This document shows, piece after piece, positions 36,467 through 44,390 of a stretch of 64,000 nt of DNA; positions within the stretch are counted from its first letter, which is position 1; each line of letters starts with the position of its first letter. Origin of the DNA: Lachnospiraceae bacterium (lineage in GTDB: Bacteria; Bacillota; Clostridia; Lachnospirales; Lachnospiraceae); assembly GCA_024682075.1 (NCBI GenBank), contig JAIKZQ010000044.1:1-64000 (forward strand). The letters are read 5' to 3'. The position numbers and the translations under genes were made by a program. The notes beneath the pieces were generated by a model. That model worked only from the letters and a program-made list of their open reading frames with translations. It searched no databases and had not been told where the DNA came from.

Positions 36467-37090
36467 TCATTTTTTTGCCAAAACCGTTATCCAGGGCTTT
36501 GATTTATGATGATCTGCTTTAACCTTGGAAAAGCCCGCACTCTTAAGGGCTGCTTCTATCTCCTCGACTGTATGGCATTTCATGCCTTCTATCATCTTCT
36601 CGAATTTCAGGCTTGCTTCATCCGTTCCATCCGATTCGTTTACTATCATAAACACTCCGCCGGGTTTAAGCACCTTTGCCACCTGGGCAAAACATTTCTC
36701 AAGTCCGGGCCAGAAATATATAGTTTCAAATGCCGTTGCAAGATCATATTCTTCTTCAGGAAGAGTCAGTGAAGAAACATCTCCCTGTTTTACAATGCAT
36801 CTTCCTGCTTTGATCATTTCTTTATTGTATTCAGTCGCTTTTCCGACCGACACTTCGGAATAATCCACGGCTGTAACTTTTGAGAAAGGGTACTTTTCCA
36901 AAAGTGCTCCTGCATTTCTTCCGCCTCCGCAGCCCAGCTCAACGATCTTTTCCGGGGCAATGGTTTTAAGATGTGACAATCCCCAGTCTGCCATCTGGGC
37001 ATGTCCCCCATTCATTCCATTGACCATCATCTTTCCAAGAAATCCCTCAGGCTTTCTGGTCTGACTTACAAAATTCTTAAATAGGCCCAT
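36467..37090 (-). CDS. Class I SAM-dependent methyltransferase
   Basis: 207 residues with the SAM motif IVELGCGGGRNA (about 49-60), acidic AVDYSE after strand 2, and the GGVFMIVNE strand. No extra domain, membrane helix or signal peptide. Ribosome site GGAG nine bases before the ATG. It is the middle gene of the methyltransferase trio; the substrate is not apparent. Confidence 0.88.
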   Translation of the reverse strand: MGLFKNFVSQTRKPEGFLGKMMVNGMNGGHAQMADWGLSHLKTIAPEKIVELGCGGGRNAGALLEKYPFSKVTAVDYSEVSVGKATEYNKEMIKAGRCIVKQGDVSSLTLPEEEYDLATAFETIYFWPGLEKCFAQVAKVLKPGGVFMIVNESDGTDEASLKFEKMIEGMKCHTVEEIEAALKSAGFSKVKADHHKSKPWITVLAKK

Positions 37091-37129
37091 CAGTCAATTC
37101 TCCTTTACATCTTATATATTCATATATCT

Positions 37130-38431
37130 TCACGCATTTATAAGGATCTCAAGATTCTCTTTCGGTACACACTCCGTATAGACAAGAGGTATGCTTGACG
37201 GAAGCTGCTTTGATCTTTTAACGCAAAAACCGTTATCTTCCAGAAACGCCAGATACCCGTTCATATCCCATTTGGCTTCAAATACCACTCCGGCAACCGA
37301 CAGTGCTTTACTGAACACATTACTGATCCTGTTACCACCATCATGAACAAAATTCGGAGCAACAAGAATGCCATCCGGCCTGAGCACACGTCTTATCTCA
37401 GACAATACTATTTCAGGATTGGGTACAATATGAAGAGCATTGGAAATAATTACAACATCAAAACTGTTATCAGCATACTTAAGCTCATGAGCATCCGCAT
37501 ATTCAAATTCAAGATTATCCGGAACCACGCCACGTCTGGCAACGGCAAGCATTTTCTCGGAATAATCCGTTGCTGTCATCTTCTTTGCTTCGGGCGCAAC
37601 CTCCTTGGCAATGATTCCCGGCCCGGTTGCTATCTCGAGGACTTCCTTATCCTTTACAACTTTCCTTATCCGTTTATACATCGCCTCATACGATCTTTTA
37701 TTTCCTGGGGTCCCGGTCACAAAGCCTGTGTAAACATTTGCAAACCTGTCCCATACATTCTTGTTATCTGCGGAAAGGATACGCATATCCTCGAGTACTC
37801 TCTCACTTTTCCATTCTTTCGGGACATTATCAGGTTCATATACCATCCCATAAAGTTCAACACCGTTTGCAAGATGCTGGGTTATTACACATTTCATTCC
37901 GACATGTTCGTATTTGGCTTTCTTAAGTTCTGCATCCGTATCCAGCACAACGGGCAAGCCATCCTTTCTTCCCTCTTCATAAGCTATCTCAAGGAGCTTA
38001 CGCATGAATCCCTGTCCCTGATACTTTTCCGTTACTGCGACCATGCCCACATAGATGTGAGGTATCTTAAGTTTGGCAAGAATCTGTCCGTAAGATTTTC
38101 CTGCATGTCTGATACCCTTCACCACTTCGATCGTATGATCCATATTGAGTTTGCCCGGAATTGTTCCGATAAGCCCCGATGCAGACGTTAGACTCATGTT
38201 CATTCCGGATCTCTTAAAAACTATAAAAGCTTCGTGAGCCTCACTTGTTGAATACAGTACATGCTCCTTTATTGCCATATCTACATAAGCACATATGTAA
38301 TCACTCACTGCCTGCTTGTCCTTGCAGAAATAGCTCATTCCCCATTCGTTCTCGTCATACTCGAAATCAGCGAAGGCATCACCTATCGCCCGTATATCTT
38401 CTTCACTTAAGCTATTGATCTTGACAGCCAC
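37130..38431 (-). CDS. Fusion: GNAT acetyltransferase + SAM methyltransferase
   Basis: 433 residues from a GTG start with AAAGGA upstream. Residues about 1-215 form a GNAT domain with the acetyl-CoA loop VTEKYQGQGFMRKLL (near 150). Residues about 225-433 form a class I methyltransferase with VLEIATGPG and ISNALHIVPNP. Acetylation and methylation of the same target are implied. Together with the hydrolase-methyltransferase at 1694-3100 it is the second bifunctional methyltransferase in the window, each in a metal-controlled string. Confidence 0.87.
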   Translation of the reverse strand: MAVKINSLSEEDIRAIGDAFADFEYDENEWGMSYFCKDKQAVSDYICAYVDMAIKEHVLYSTSEAHEAFIVFKRSGMNMSLTSASGLIGTIPGKLNMDHTIEVVKGIRHAGKSYGQILAKLKIPHIYVGMVAVTEKYQGQGFMRKLLEIAYEEGRKDGLPVVLDTDAELKKAKYEHVGMKCVITQHLANGVELYGMVYEPDNVPKEWKSERVLEDMRILSADNKNVWDRFANVYTGFVTGTPGNKRSYEAMYKRIRKVVKDKEVLEIATGPGIIAKEVAPEAKKMTATDYSEKMLAVARRGVVPDNLEFEYADAHELKYADNSFDVVIISNALHIVPNPEIVLSEIRRVLRPDGILVAPNFVHDGGNRISNVFSKALSVAGVVFEAKWDMNGYLAFLEDNGFCVKRSKQLPSSIPLVYTECVPKENLEILINA

Positions 38432-38509
38432 TTTATCATCCTTTCGAGACGTTCTTTATTTCCTGATCGATATCATTAAATGAGCAGTATCATTAAATGA
38501 TTGCCGGTT

Positions 38510-40597
38510 TTAAACATTATTCTCGGGCAGCAGATTCGTCATGCTCTTAAGTCCGAGTGCAACGGTGGATCCGTTATGGAGCAATGCTGATGTGGCGGGA
38601 GGCAGTATTCCTGCTATTCCCAATCCTATCAGTGTAGAGTTAAAACCGACTATTGTTCTGTAGTTGAACCTGATACGTTTCATCAGCAGAATGCTGATTT
38701 TCCTCAACACAACAAGACTTTCAAGCGAATCGGAACTGATCGTGATATCTGCAATCTGTCTTGCAATCGCTGCACCCTCGCTTATTGCTATTCCGGCATC
38801 AGCAGCAGACAATGCAGGAGAATCATTAATGCCGTCTCCCACCATGGTCACGTGCCTTCCTTCAGCCTTTGCTCTTTCAATGAATCCGGCTTTATCTTCC
38901 GGCAGCACCTCGGCATAGAATTCATCAATACCGGCTTTTGTTGCAATGGCCTCTGCAGTTCTGATGCTGTCTCCGGTCATCATCACAATATGTTCGAATC
39001 CCTGATTCCTAAGCCTTCTGACTACCTCGGAGGCATCTTCTCTCATCGGATCTTCGATAAGAATGCAGGCTGCCAGCTTTCCGTCTTTTCCAAAGTACAG
39101 GTGAGAATATTCGGAAGGAAGATCATCAAACAGATACTGTTTGCCCTCAGGAATCACGGCGCCTTCATCTTCAAAGACAAAATGATAGCTTCCAATCACA
39201 ACCTTTCTGCCATCGATAGTTGATGCAATACCGTGCGCCACTATGTATTCAGCTTTCGTATGGAGTTCTTCATGTACAAGCCCCTTACCGAGCGCGGCAT
39301 CAACAACAGCCCTTGCTACGGAATGAGGAAAATGTTCCTCCAGGCATGCCGCCTGACGGAGAAGCTCATCAGGTGACTCATCACAAAATGATATGACATC
39401 CTTTACTGTAGGGCATGCTTTGGTCAGCGTACCGGTCTTGTCAAAGACAATAGTATCCGCTTCCGCAACAGCCTCCAGGAACCTTCCTCCTTTAACCGTG
39501 ATGCCGTATTCCGTTGCCTCTCTGATTGCGGAGAGTACCGATATCGGCATTGCCATCTTGAGAGCACATGAATAATCAACCATAAGCACGGAAACGGCTT
39601 TGGGCACGTTCCTGCTAAATAACCATGTAAGTGCCGAGGCCATAAAAGTATAAGGAACCAGCCTGTCAGATAAATGCTCCGCCTTGCTTTCAAGCGATGA
39701 TTTAAGCTTCTCAGATTCCTCTATCATCCTGACAATCTTATCAAATCGTCCGCATCCTTCAGTCTGGGTTACAGTGATGGTTATATCCCCTTCCTCCACT
39801 ACCGTTCCGGCAAACACAGAGGCTCCTTCAGACTTTCTGACAGCAGATGACTCACCTGTCATGGATGCCTGATTGACCATGGCTTCACCTTCGGAAACCG
39901 TTCCGTCAAAAGGTATGATGTTACCAATACGGACCACAACTCTGTCACCGCATACAACGTCTGAAGAATCAGTGAGAGTCTCACCCTCTTCCGTCAGCTT
40001 CCATACCTTGTCAATATTAAGTGACATTCGTCTTGCCAGATCATCAACCGATCTCTTATGTGTCCATTCTTCAAGAGTATCACCGATTTTAAGCATGAAC
40101 ATGACACTTGAAGCTGTCTTATAATCTCCGATCAGTATTGCCGCGGTAATTGCAACAGCGTCCAGCAGTTCAACCTGCAATCTCTTATTCTTTAAAGTCC
40201 TGATTCCGCGATAGATATATCTGACAGCCTTGATCTGCTCCCAGATTCTTCTTATACTTACGGGAATTATCAATTTCTTACAATAATGAACAAGGATAGT
40301 CGTAACTATCCTTTCCCTGTACATCGCAGTTATTTCCCGTCCCGAACTTTCATATACTGTACTCGGAACACTCAGCTGTTCAGGATCATATCCCTTCAGG
40401 ATATCAAGAACCATCGATCTGGTGCACTCATATATGATCACAACATCCGAAGTACGCTCATACACCTTAACTTCTTTAATCTGAGTAAAACCATGAAGAT
40501 AATACTCAAGAGCATCAGCTTCCTTAAAGCTCATGTTCTTGTATGGATAATGGACCCTCAGCCTGTTACCTGTCTCGTGTTTAATTATGATCTTCAT
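38510..40597 (-). CDS. P1B-6-type metal ATPase, FezB-like (ferrosome candidate)
   Basis: 695 residues, a complete P1B ATPase: actuator TGES, phosphorylation DKTGT, nucleotide-domain EEHFPHS and hinge GDGINDSP. The ion-site helix reads DYSCALKMAMP, an SCA-type motif instead of CPC; this defines the P1B-6 group, which commonly lies beside feo genes and includes FezB of ferrosomes. The N-terminus has no CxxC metal domain but a basic GNRLRVHY segment, comparable with the arginine-rich N-terminal motif of FezB as I recall it. It lies in the feo string 95 bases after the small DUF6110-like gene. Fe2+ transport is the best inference. Confidence 0.85.
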   Translation of the reverse strand: MKIIIKHETGNRLRVHYPYKNMSFKEADALEYYLHGFTQIKEVKVYERTSDVVIIYECTRSMVLDILKGYDPEQLSVPSTVYESSGREITAMYRERIVTTILVHYCKKLIIPVSIRRIWEQIKAVRYIYRGIRTLKNKRLQVELLDAVAITAAILIGDYKTASSVMFMLKIGDTLEEWTHKRSVDDLARRMSLNIDKVWKLTEEGETLTDSSDVVCGDRVVVRIGNIIPFDGTVSEGEAMVNQASMTGESSAVRKSEGASVFAGTVVEEGDITITVTQTEGCGRFDKIVRMIEESEKLKSSLESKAEHLSDRLVPYTFMASALTWLFSRNVPKAVSVLMVDYSCALKMAMPISVLSAIREATEYGITVKGGRFLEAVAEADTIVFDKTGTLTKACPTVKDVISFCDESPDELLRQAACLEEHFPHSVARAVVDAALGKGLVHEELHTKAEYIVAHGIASTIDGRKVVIGSYHFVFEDEGAVIPEGKQYLFDDLPSEYSHLYFGKDGKLAACILIEDPMREDASEVVRRLRNQGFEHIVMMTGDSIRTAEAIATKAGIDEFYAEVLPEDKAGFIERAKAEGRHVTMVGDGINDSPALSAADAGIAISEGAAIARQIADITISSDSLESLVVLRKISILLMKRIRFNYRTIVGFNSTLIGLGIAGILPPATSALLHNGSTVALGLKSMTNLLPENNV

Positions 40598-40692
40598 AAT
40601 AGTTTACCGTTTTACATTCTGTACTGAGACATACAACATCATCAGACATTGCATGTCCCGGTACAATGAATACAGGTTATTACAATACATTA

Positions 40693-40938
40693 TTACTCTA
40701 TGACAGCTTCAGCTTCTTTCTGTTTTCTTTCCTCGTTGATATTCTTTGCCTCAGCATAGATATCAGAGCAGTTCTCCTGAAGAGTTGTGACCTGATCCAT
40801 AACAGCGTCCTTAGCTCTGAGAACTCCCGCAGTACAATGTGTATATACCTTCTTGGCATCCTTGGAAGTCAGAAGCTTAATGCCTTCAAGACCGAACAAT
40901 GTACCGAGTGCAAAAATCCCTATCTTTTTGTAATCCAT
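40693..40938 (-). CDS. DUF6110-like small membrane protein
   Basis: 81 residues: one N-terminal hydrophobic segment (GIFALGTLFGLEGIKLL, about 7-23) followed by a charged helix. A THCTAG segment in the middle carries a cysteine and a histidine, with a second cysteine near residue 57. AAGGAGG lies seven bases before the ATG. It lies directly upstream of the P1B-6 ATPase gene, so it may be its membrane partner, analogous in size and place to FezA; this assignment is inference from context. Confidence 0.7.
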   Translation of the reverse strand: MDYKKIGIFALGTLFGLEGIKLLTSKDAKKVYTHCTAGVLRAKDAVMDQVTTLQENCSDIYAEAKNINEERKQKEAEAVIE

Positions 40939-40970
40939 GTCACAACCTCCTTAATCTTTTTCCTTACTGT

Positions 40971-41300
40971 TTATTGCTTTACCAATTCCCACATCTGCCC
41001 CATATTCTTGAAGCCTCCATCGGGCAAACAGCTATGGCACATATTTCCACCGCCCGATGGACATCCGTTGCATGATCCCGGACAGGGACCGCCGCATTCA
41101 CCTCCACATCCCGAAGTGCACGAGACATTTGCAGCATTATCGCCGATAACCTTCCTTATGATTCCCACATGCTCCAGATAATCTATCTGTCTGAGCACAT
41201 CCGCTTCGGTTGTTTCAAGTTCACCGGCAAGCATTCCGATCGTTCTTGCATGTCCGTCTCCAAGCAGTTCTATGAGCTTGTTCATTTTGTTTGACGCCAT
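40971..41300 (-). CDS. feoC: FeoC-like winged-helix protein with cysteine-rich tail
   Basis: 109 residues. The first 55 form a winged-helix domain (IGMLAGELETTEADVLRQIDYLEHVGIIRK). The tail has nine cysteines in glycine-rich sequence (CTSGCGGECGG, CPGSCNGC, CHSC), more than the usual four of FeoC, enough for an Fe-S cluster. It follows feoB by 18 bases. FeoC-type proteins bind the cytoplasmic side of FeoB and may sense iron or oxygen. Confidence 0.8.
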   Translation of the reverse strand: MASNKMNKLIELLGDGHARTIGMLAGELETTEADVLRQIDYLEHVGIIRKVIGDNAANVSCTSGCGGECGGPCPGSCNGCPSGGGNMCHSCLPDGGFKNMGQMWELVKQ

Positions 41301-41318
41301 ATGACAATCTCCGAATTA

Positions 41319-43331
41319 TTACCAGATAAGAAGTCCGATATGATATACGATCATCGAGAGAAGAAGCGCACCAGCCGTATAATATGCTGCAATTCTAGCT
41401 GTCCACTTTGCAGAAGCAGTCTCCTGATATGTCGCAGCAAGTGCAACGACGCAGGGCATGTTAAAGGTAATGGCGAATATGAATGCAAGAGCTTCGGGCT
41501 TGGTGACATTGGAGAGCAATACCTCATTAAGGTCAGCCGCAACTCCCGCACCACTCATGGCATCACTGAATGCGGTGTAAAAGGATCCATCATTAAAAAG
41601 TGCGCTTATGACTCCCAGAGCACCTTCCTTGCCCACCGAAGATGCAATAAATGCCATGAAAAGCTGCCATCCCATGCCAAACACTCTTGTCACAGGTTCT
41701 ATAGCCTTTCCGATCCTGAACAGAATCGGATCCGAACCGGGAACGAATGAATAACTGAGCGCCCAGAACAGGAAGCATACCAGAAGCACAACCTTGGATA
41801 CCCTGAAGAATGTGTCCTTGGTACGTCCAAGCACATATCTGAAGAGAGCTCCCCACTTAGGCTTATGGTAAGGAGGAAGCTCCATGATCATTCCGTATCT
41901 CTCTCCTGTCTTGACCAGTTTCCTTCCAAATATCTTCGCGGTAATCCACATATGAAGAACCATGGTGACCAGTATTGCGACGATGACAAGAACGGCACCC
42001 GGACCGAAGAAAAGTGATGCGAGCATCGGAATGACCGACCATGCTGCTCCACAAGGTACAGCCCATGCAAGAGCGATCGTAAGAACTTTCTGTCCCCAGT
42101 TATCGATGACACGGGTTCCTGCCGCTCCGCCCATAGTGCAGCCGAAACTTATAAGGAACGGCATGACAGATTTTCCCTGAAGGCCGAGTTTTGCCATGGA
42201 GTTATCGAACACATAGGATATTCTGGCCATGACGCCAACCTCTTCGAGAAGTCCGAACACAAGGACAACTCCGAATACAAATCCGAGCATCTGCAATATA
42301 TATGAAAACGACTGCAGAACAACATTACATATGATTGTAATAAGTATTTCATTCACACCGGCAGAAAACAGTGCCTCGGCAACAGGAGTCTTAAGTCCTC
42401 CAATAGCCTGTCCCAGTCCCATGAAAGGAAGCGCGGGAATAAAAGAGCCTATGAGACCGAACAATATGGTAAGGATAACAGCGGGCTTTCCCCAGACGGG
42501 GCTTAAATACATTCTGTCGAGTTTTCCAAGCTTAACCTGATCATTCTTCTCCTGGAGCACTCCATCCAGAAGTTCATCTATCCAGGCAAACTTGCTGTTT
42601 CCGGTGGACACTGCGCCACCGGTATTTTGACGTATGCTATCGAGCTTCTTCAGGGAATCCGATGAAAGATACTTATTCAGTGATTCCATTACAAGCTTAT
42701 CATTCTCAATAGCTTTTGCACTGAGCCACATGGAAGAATAATTGTCTATGCTTCCGTCAGGAATTATGCTTTTTAACGTGCTATAGCCTTCAATCTTTTC
42801 GAGTTCAGTTTCAAGTCCCGAGACATTGATCAGACTCTTATTGTTTATAGCCCGGTTCATGGCATCAAAAAATGCCTCATATTTTTTATTGTCGGTTGCG
42901 GAAAGCTGTATGACAGGAATTCCGAGTTTTGCCTCCAGAGCCTTGGCATCTATCTTCTTACCCTGATCTTCGGCAACATCCGCCATATTGAGCACAAGAA
43001 AGCTCGGAACATTTATTCCGGCATAATCAGCCATCATGAACAGACTTCTTTCGAGCTGTGAGCTGTCCGCAAGAATGCATACAACATCAGCTTTCCCCGA
43101 AGAAATGAAATCTCTTGTGATCTCCTCTTCATCGGAATTAGCAGTAAGGCTGTATGATCCGGGAAGATCAGCGACAGCATATTCCTTGCCGTCATGTGAA
43201 AATGTACCTTCCTTTTTCTCCACAGTCTTACCGGGCCAGTTTCCGACATGCTGTCTGAGTCCGGTGAGTGCATTAAATACAGTTGATTTCCCGGAATTAG
43301 GCTGTCCGAGAAGCGCTATGGTTGCCGTCAT
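41319..43331 (-). CDS. feoB: Ferrous iron transporter FeoB, copy 1
   Basis: 670 residues. N-terminal GTPase with P-loop GQPNSGKST (about 9-17), DLPGSYSL (G3) and NMAD (G4); a helical GDI-like region to about 275; then the membrane domain with two Gate repeats (SFGCTMGGAAGTR and later MPCVVALAAT). It imports Fe2+. The ATG at 43331 has GGAGG seven bases upstream and overlaps the feoA TGA (ATGA). The second FeoB at 48270-50261 is quite different in sequence, so the copies are not recent duplicates. Confidence 0.96.
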   Translation of the reverse strand: MTATIALLGQPNSGKSTVFNALTGLRQHVGNWPGKTVEKKEGTFSHDGKEYAVADLPGSYSLTANSDEEEITRDFISSGKADVVCILADSSQLERSLFMMADYAGINVPSFLVLNMADVAEDQGKKIDAKALEAKLGIPVIQLSATDNKKYEAFFDAMNRAINNKSLINVSGLETELEKIEGYSTLKSIIPDGSIDNYSSMWLSAKAIENDKLVMESLNKYLSSDSLKKLDSIRQNTGGAVSTGNSKFAWIDELLDGVLQEKNDQVKLGKLDRMYLSPVWGKPAVILTILFGLIGSFIPALPFMGLGQAIGGLKTPVAEALFSAGVNEILITIICNVVLQSFSYILQMLGFVFGVVLVFGLLEEVGVMARISYVFDNSMAKLGLQGKSVMPFLISFGCTMGGAAGTRVIDNWGQKVLTIALAWAVPCGAAWSVIPMLASLFFGPGAVLVIVAILVTMVLHMWITAKIFGRKLVKTGERYGMIMELPPYHKPKWGALFRYVLGRTKDTFFRVSKVVLLVCFLFWALSYSFVPGSDPILFRIGKAIEPVTRVFGMGWQLFMAFIASSVGKEGALGVISALFNDGSFYTAFSDAMSGAGVAADLNEVLLSNVTKPEALAFIFAITFNMPCVVALAATYQETASAKWTARIAAYYTAGALLLSMIVYHIGLLIW

Positions 43332-43552
43332 GAAAGCACCTCCACATCTATGCTGCTGCATTCTTTTCTGTTAAGAGCGATCATTGTATTTCTCGAATAG
43401 ACCAAAACAGGTCTGTTCCTGTCGTTGCGGATCACCTTGAGCGTGCATCCCGGAGTAATGCCGATCGACGTGATCCTGCTCTGAAATCTTGCATCCCCGC
43501 TTATTTTGGATACTCTTACTTCTCCATTCGCTTTTGCTTCAACTAAACTCAT
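43328..43552 (-). CDS. feoA: FeoA, copy 1
   Basis: 74 residues, a complete SH3-like FeoA domain with the SIGITPG turn and a VLVYSRNTMIALNRKE end. It helps FeoB GTPase and transport in the membrane complex. It overlaps feoB by four bases and follows the DtxR-type gene by 17. Confidence 0.92.
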   Translation of the reverse strand: MSLVEAKANGEVRVSKISGDARFQSRITSIGITPGCTLKVIRNDRNRPVLVYSRNTMIALNRKECSSIDVEVLS

Positions 43553-43569
43553 TCTTTCCTCCCTATCTA

Positions 43570-43956
43570 TCAGCCTGCTTCCGGCTTATAATCCGAGTGA
43601 AAATTCTGAAGGCATCTGTATGTCTCATCACTGATCGCATGTTCGATCATGCAGGCCTCCTTTGATGCTGTCTGCTCACTTACTCCGATACGCATCAGAA
43701 CCTTTGTTATCAGAAGATGCTTGTCATGCACCTTTTCTGCTATCTCCCTTCCGGCATCAGAGAAAGATATATATCCTTCTTCATCAAAGCTGATCAGCCC
43801 CTCCTTGCGAAGTTTCTTCATGGCGTTGCTTACGCTCGGTTTAGTCACGCCCATTTCTCCGGCAACATCAACCGACCTGACATGCCCATTCTTTTCTTTA
43901 AGCACTAATATGCATTTGAGATAATCCTCCGACGAATTGTTATTTCTCATATTCAT
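43570..43956 (-). CDS. DtxR/MntR-family metal-dependent regulator 1
   Basis: 128 residues: winged helix (about 8-62) with VTKPSVSNAMKKLRKEGL as recognition helix, then the dimerisation domain with the metal-site residues HDKHLL and ACMIEH. It has no C-terminal SH3 domain, so its length is MntR-like. It is inside the feo operon, before feoA and feoB. It is one of two candidates for the protein that binds GTTAG-N6-CTAAC in response to Fe2+ or Mn2+. Confidence 0.9.
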   Translation of the reverse strand: MNMRNNNSSEDYLKCILVLKEKNGHVRSVDVAGEMGVTKPSVSNAMKKLRKEGLISFDEEGYISFSDAGREIAEKVHDKHLLITKVLMRIGVSEQTASKEACMIEHAISDETYRCLQNFHSDYKPEAG

Positions 43957-44004
43957 TCCCTCATAAGCAATCCCGCAGCAAATCCGTCAATGCGTTATCC
44001 GGAT

Positions 44005-44379
44005 TCATTTATCTCTGATCTCTGTTGCCTTATATCCGAGATCATTTACTGCCTGCAGAAGTTCCCGGTCAGGTATTTCCTTCCCAAGCTTTATCAAAGC
44101 CTCTCCTTTTTTTCCTTTGACCGTTGCATTCACTCCCTCAATGGAATTCAGTGTATTATGCACTCTTGAATAACAATGCTCGCAGTGCATCCCTTCGATC
44201 TTCATCACTTTAACGGCTATGACTTCATCAAGTTTACGTGGCCTGACTTTGACATCGCTTCCGCCTCCGCCGCAACACGCTCCTTTTCCCTTAAAATGTG
44301 TGATAGAGTTTTTGACGGAGAAAAACAATACTATCACTAAAATAATGATGATTATCAGATTAGAAACTGCTGAACCCAT
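44005..44379 (-). CDS. Fusion of FeoB-associated-type membrane segment and HMA domain
   Basis: 124 residues. The N-terminus (1-40) is one membrane helix and a CCGGGG cluster, resembling the small FeoB-associated cysteine-rich membrane proteins. Residues 55-124 form an HMA domain with MHCEHCYSRVH as metal motif. HMA domains normally carry Cu+, so its place between an ABC/FtsX pair and a feo operon is odd; the extra histidines may alter specificity. It would hold a soluble metal chaperone at the membrane. Confidence 0.8.
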   Translation of the reverse strand: MGSAVSNLIIIIILVIVLFFSVKNSITHFKGKGACCGGGGSDVKVRPRKLDEVIAVKVMKIEGMHCEHCYSRVHNTLNSIEGVNATVKGKKGEALIKLGKEIPDRELLQAVNDLGYKATEIRDK

Positions 44380-44390
44380 ATTGTTATCTT

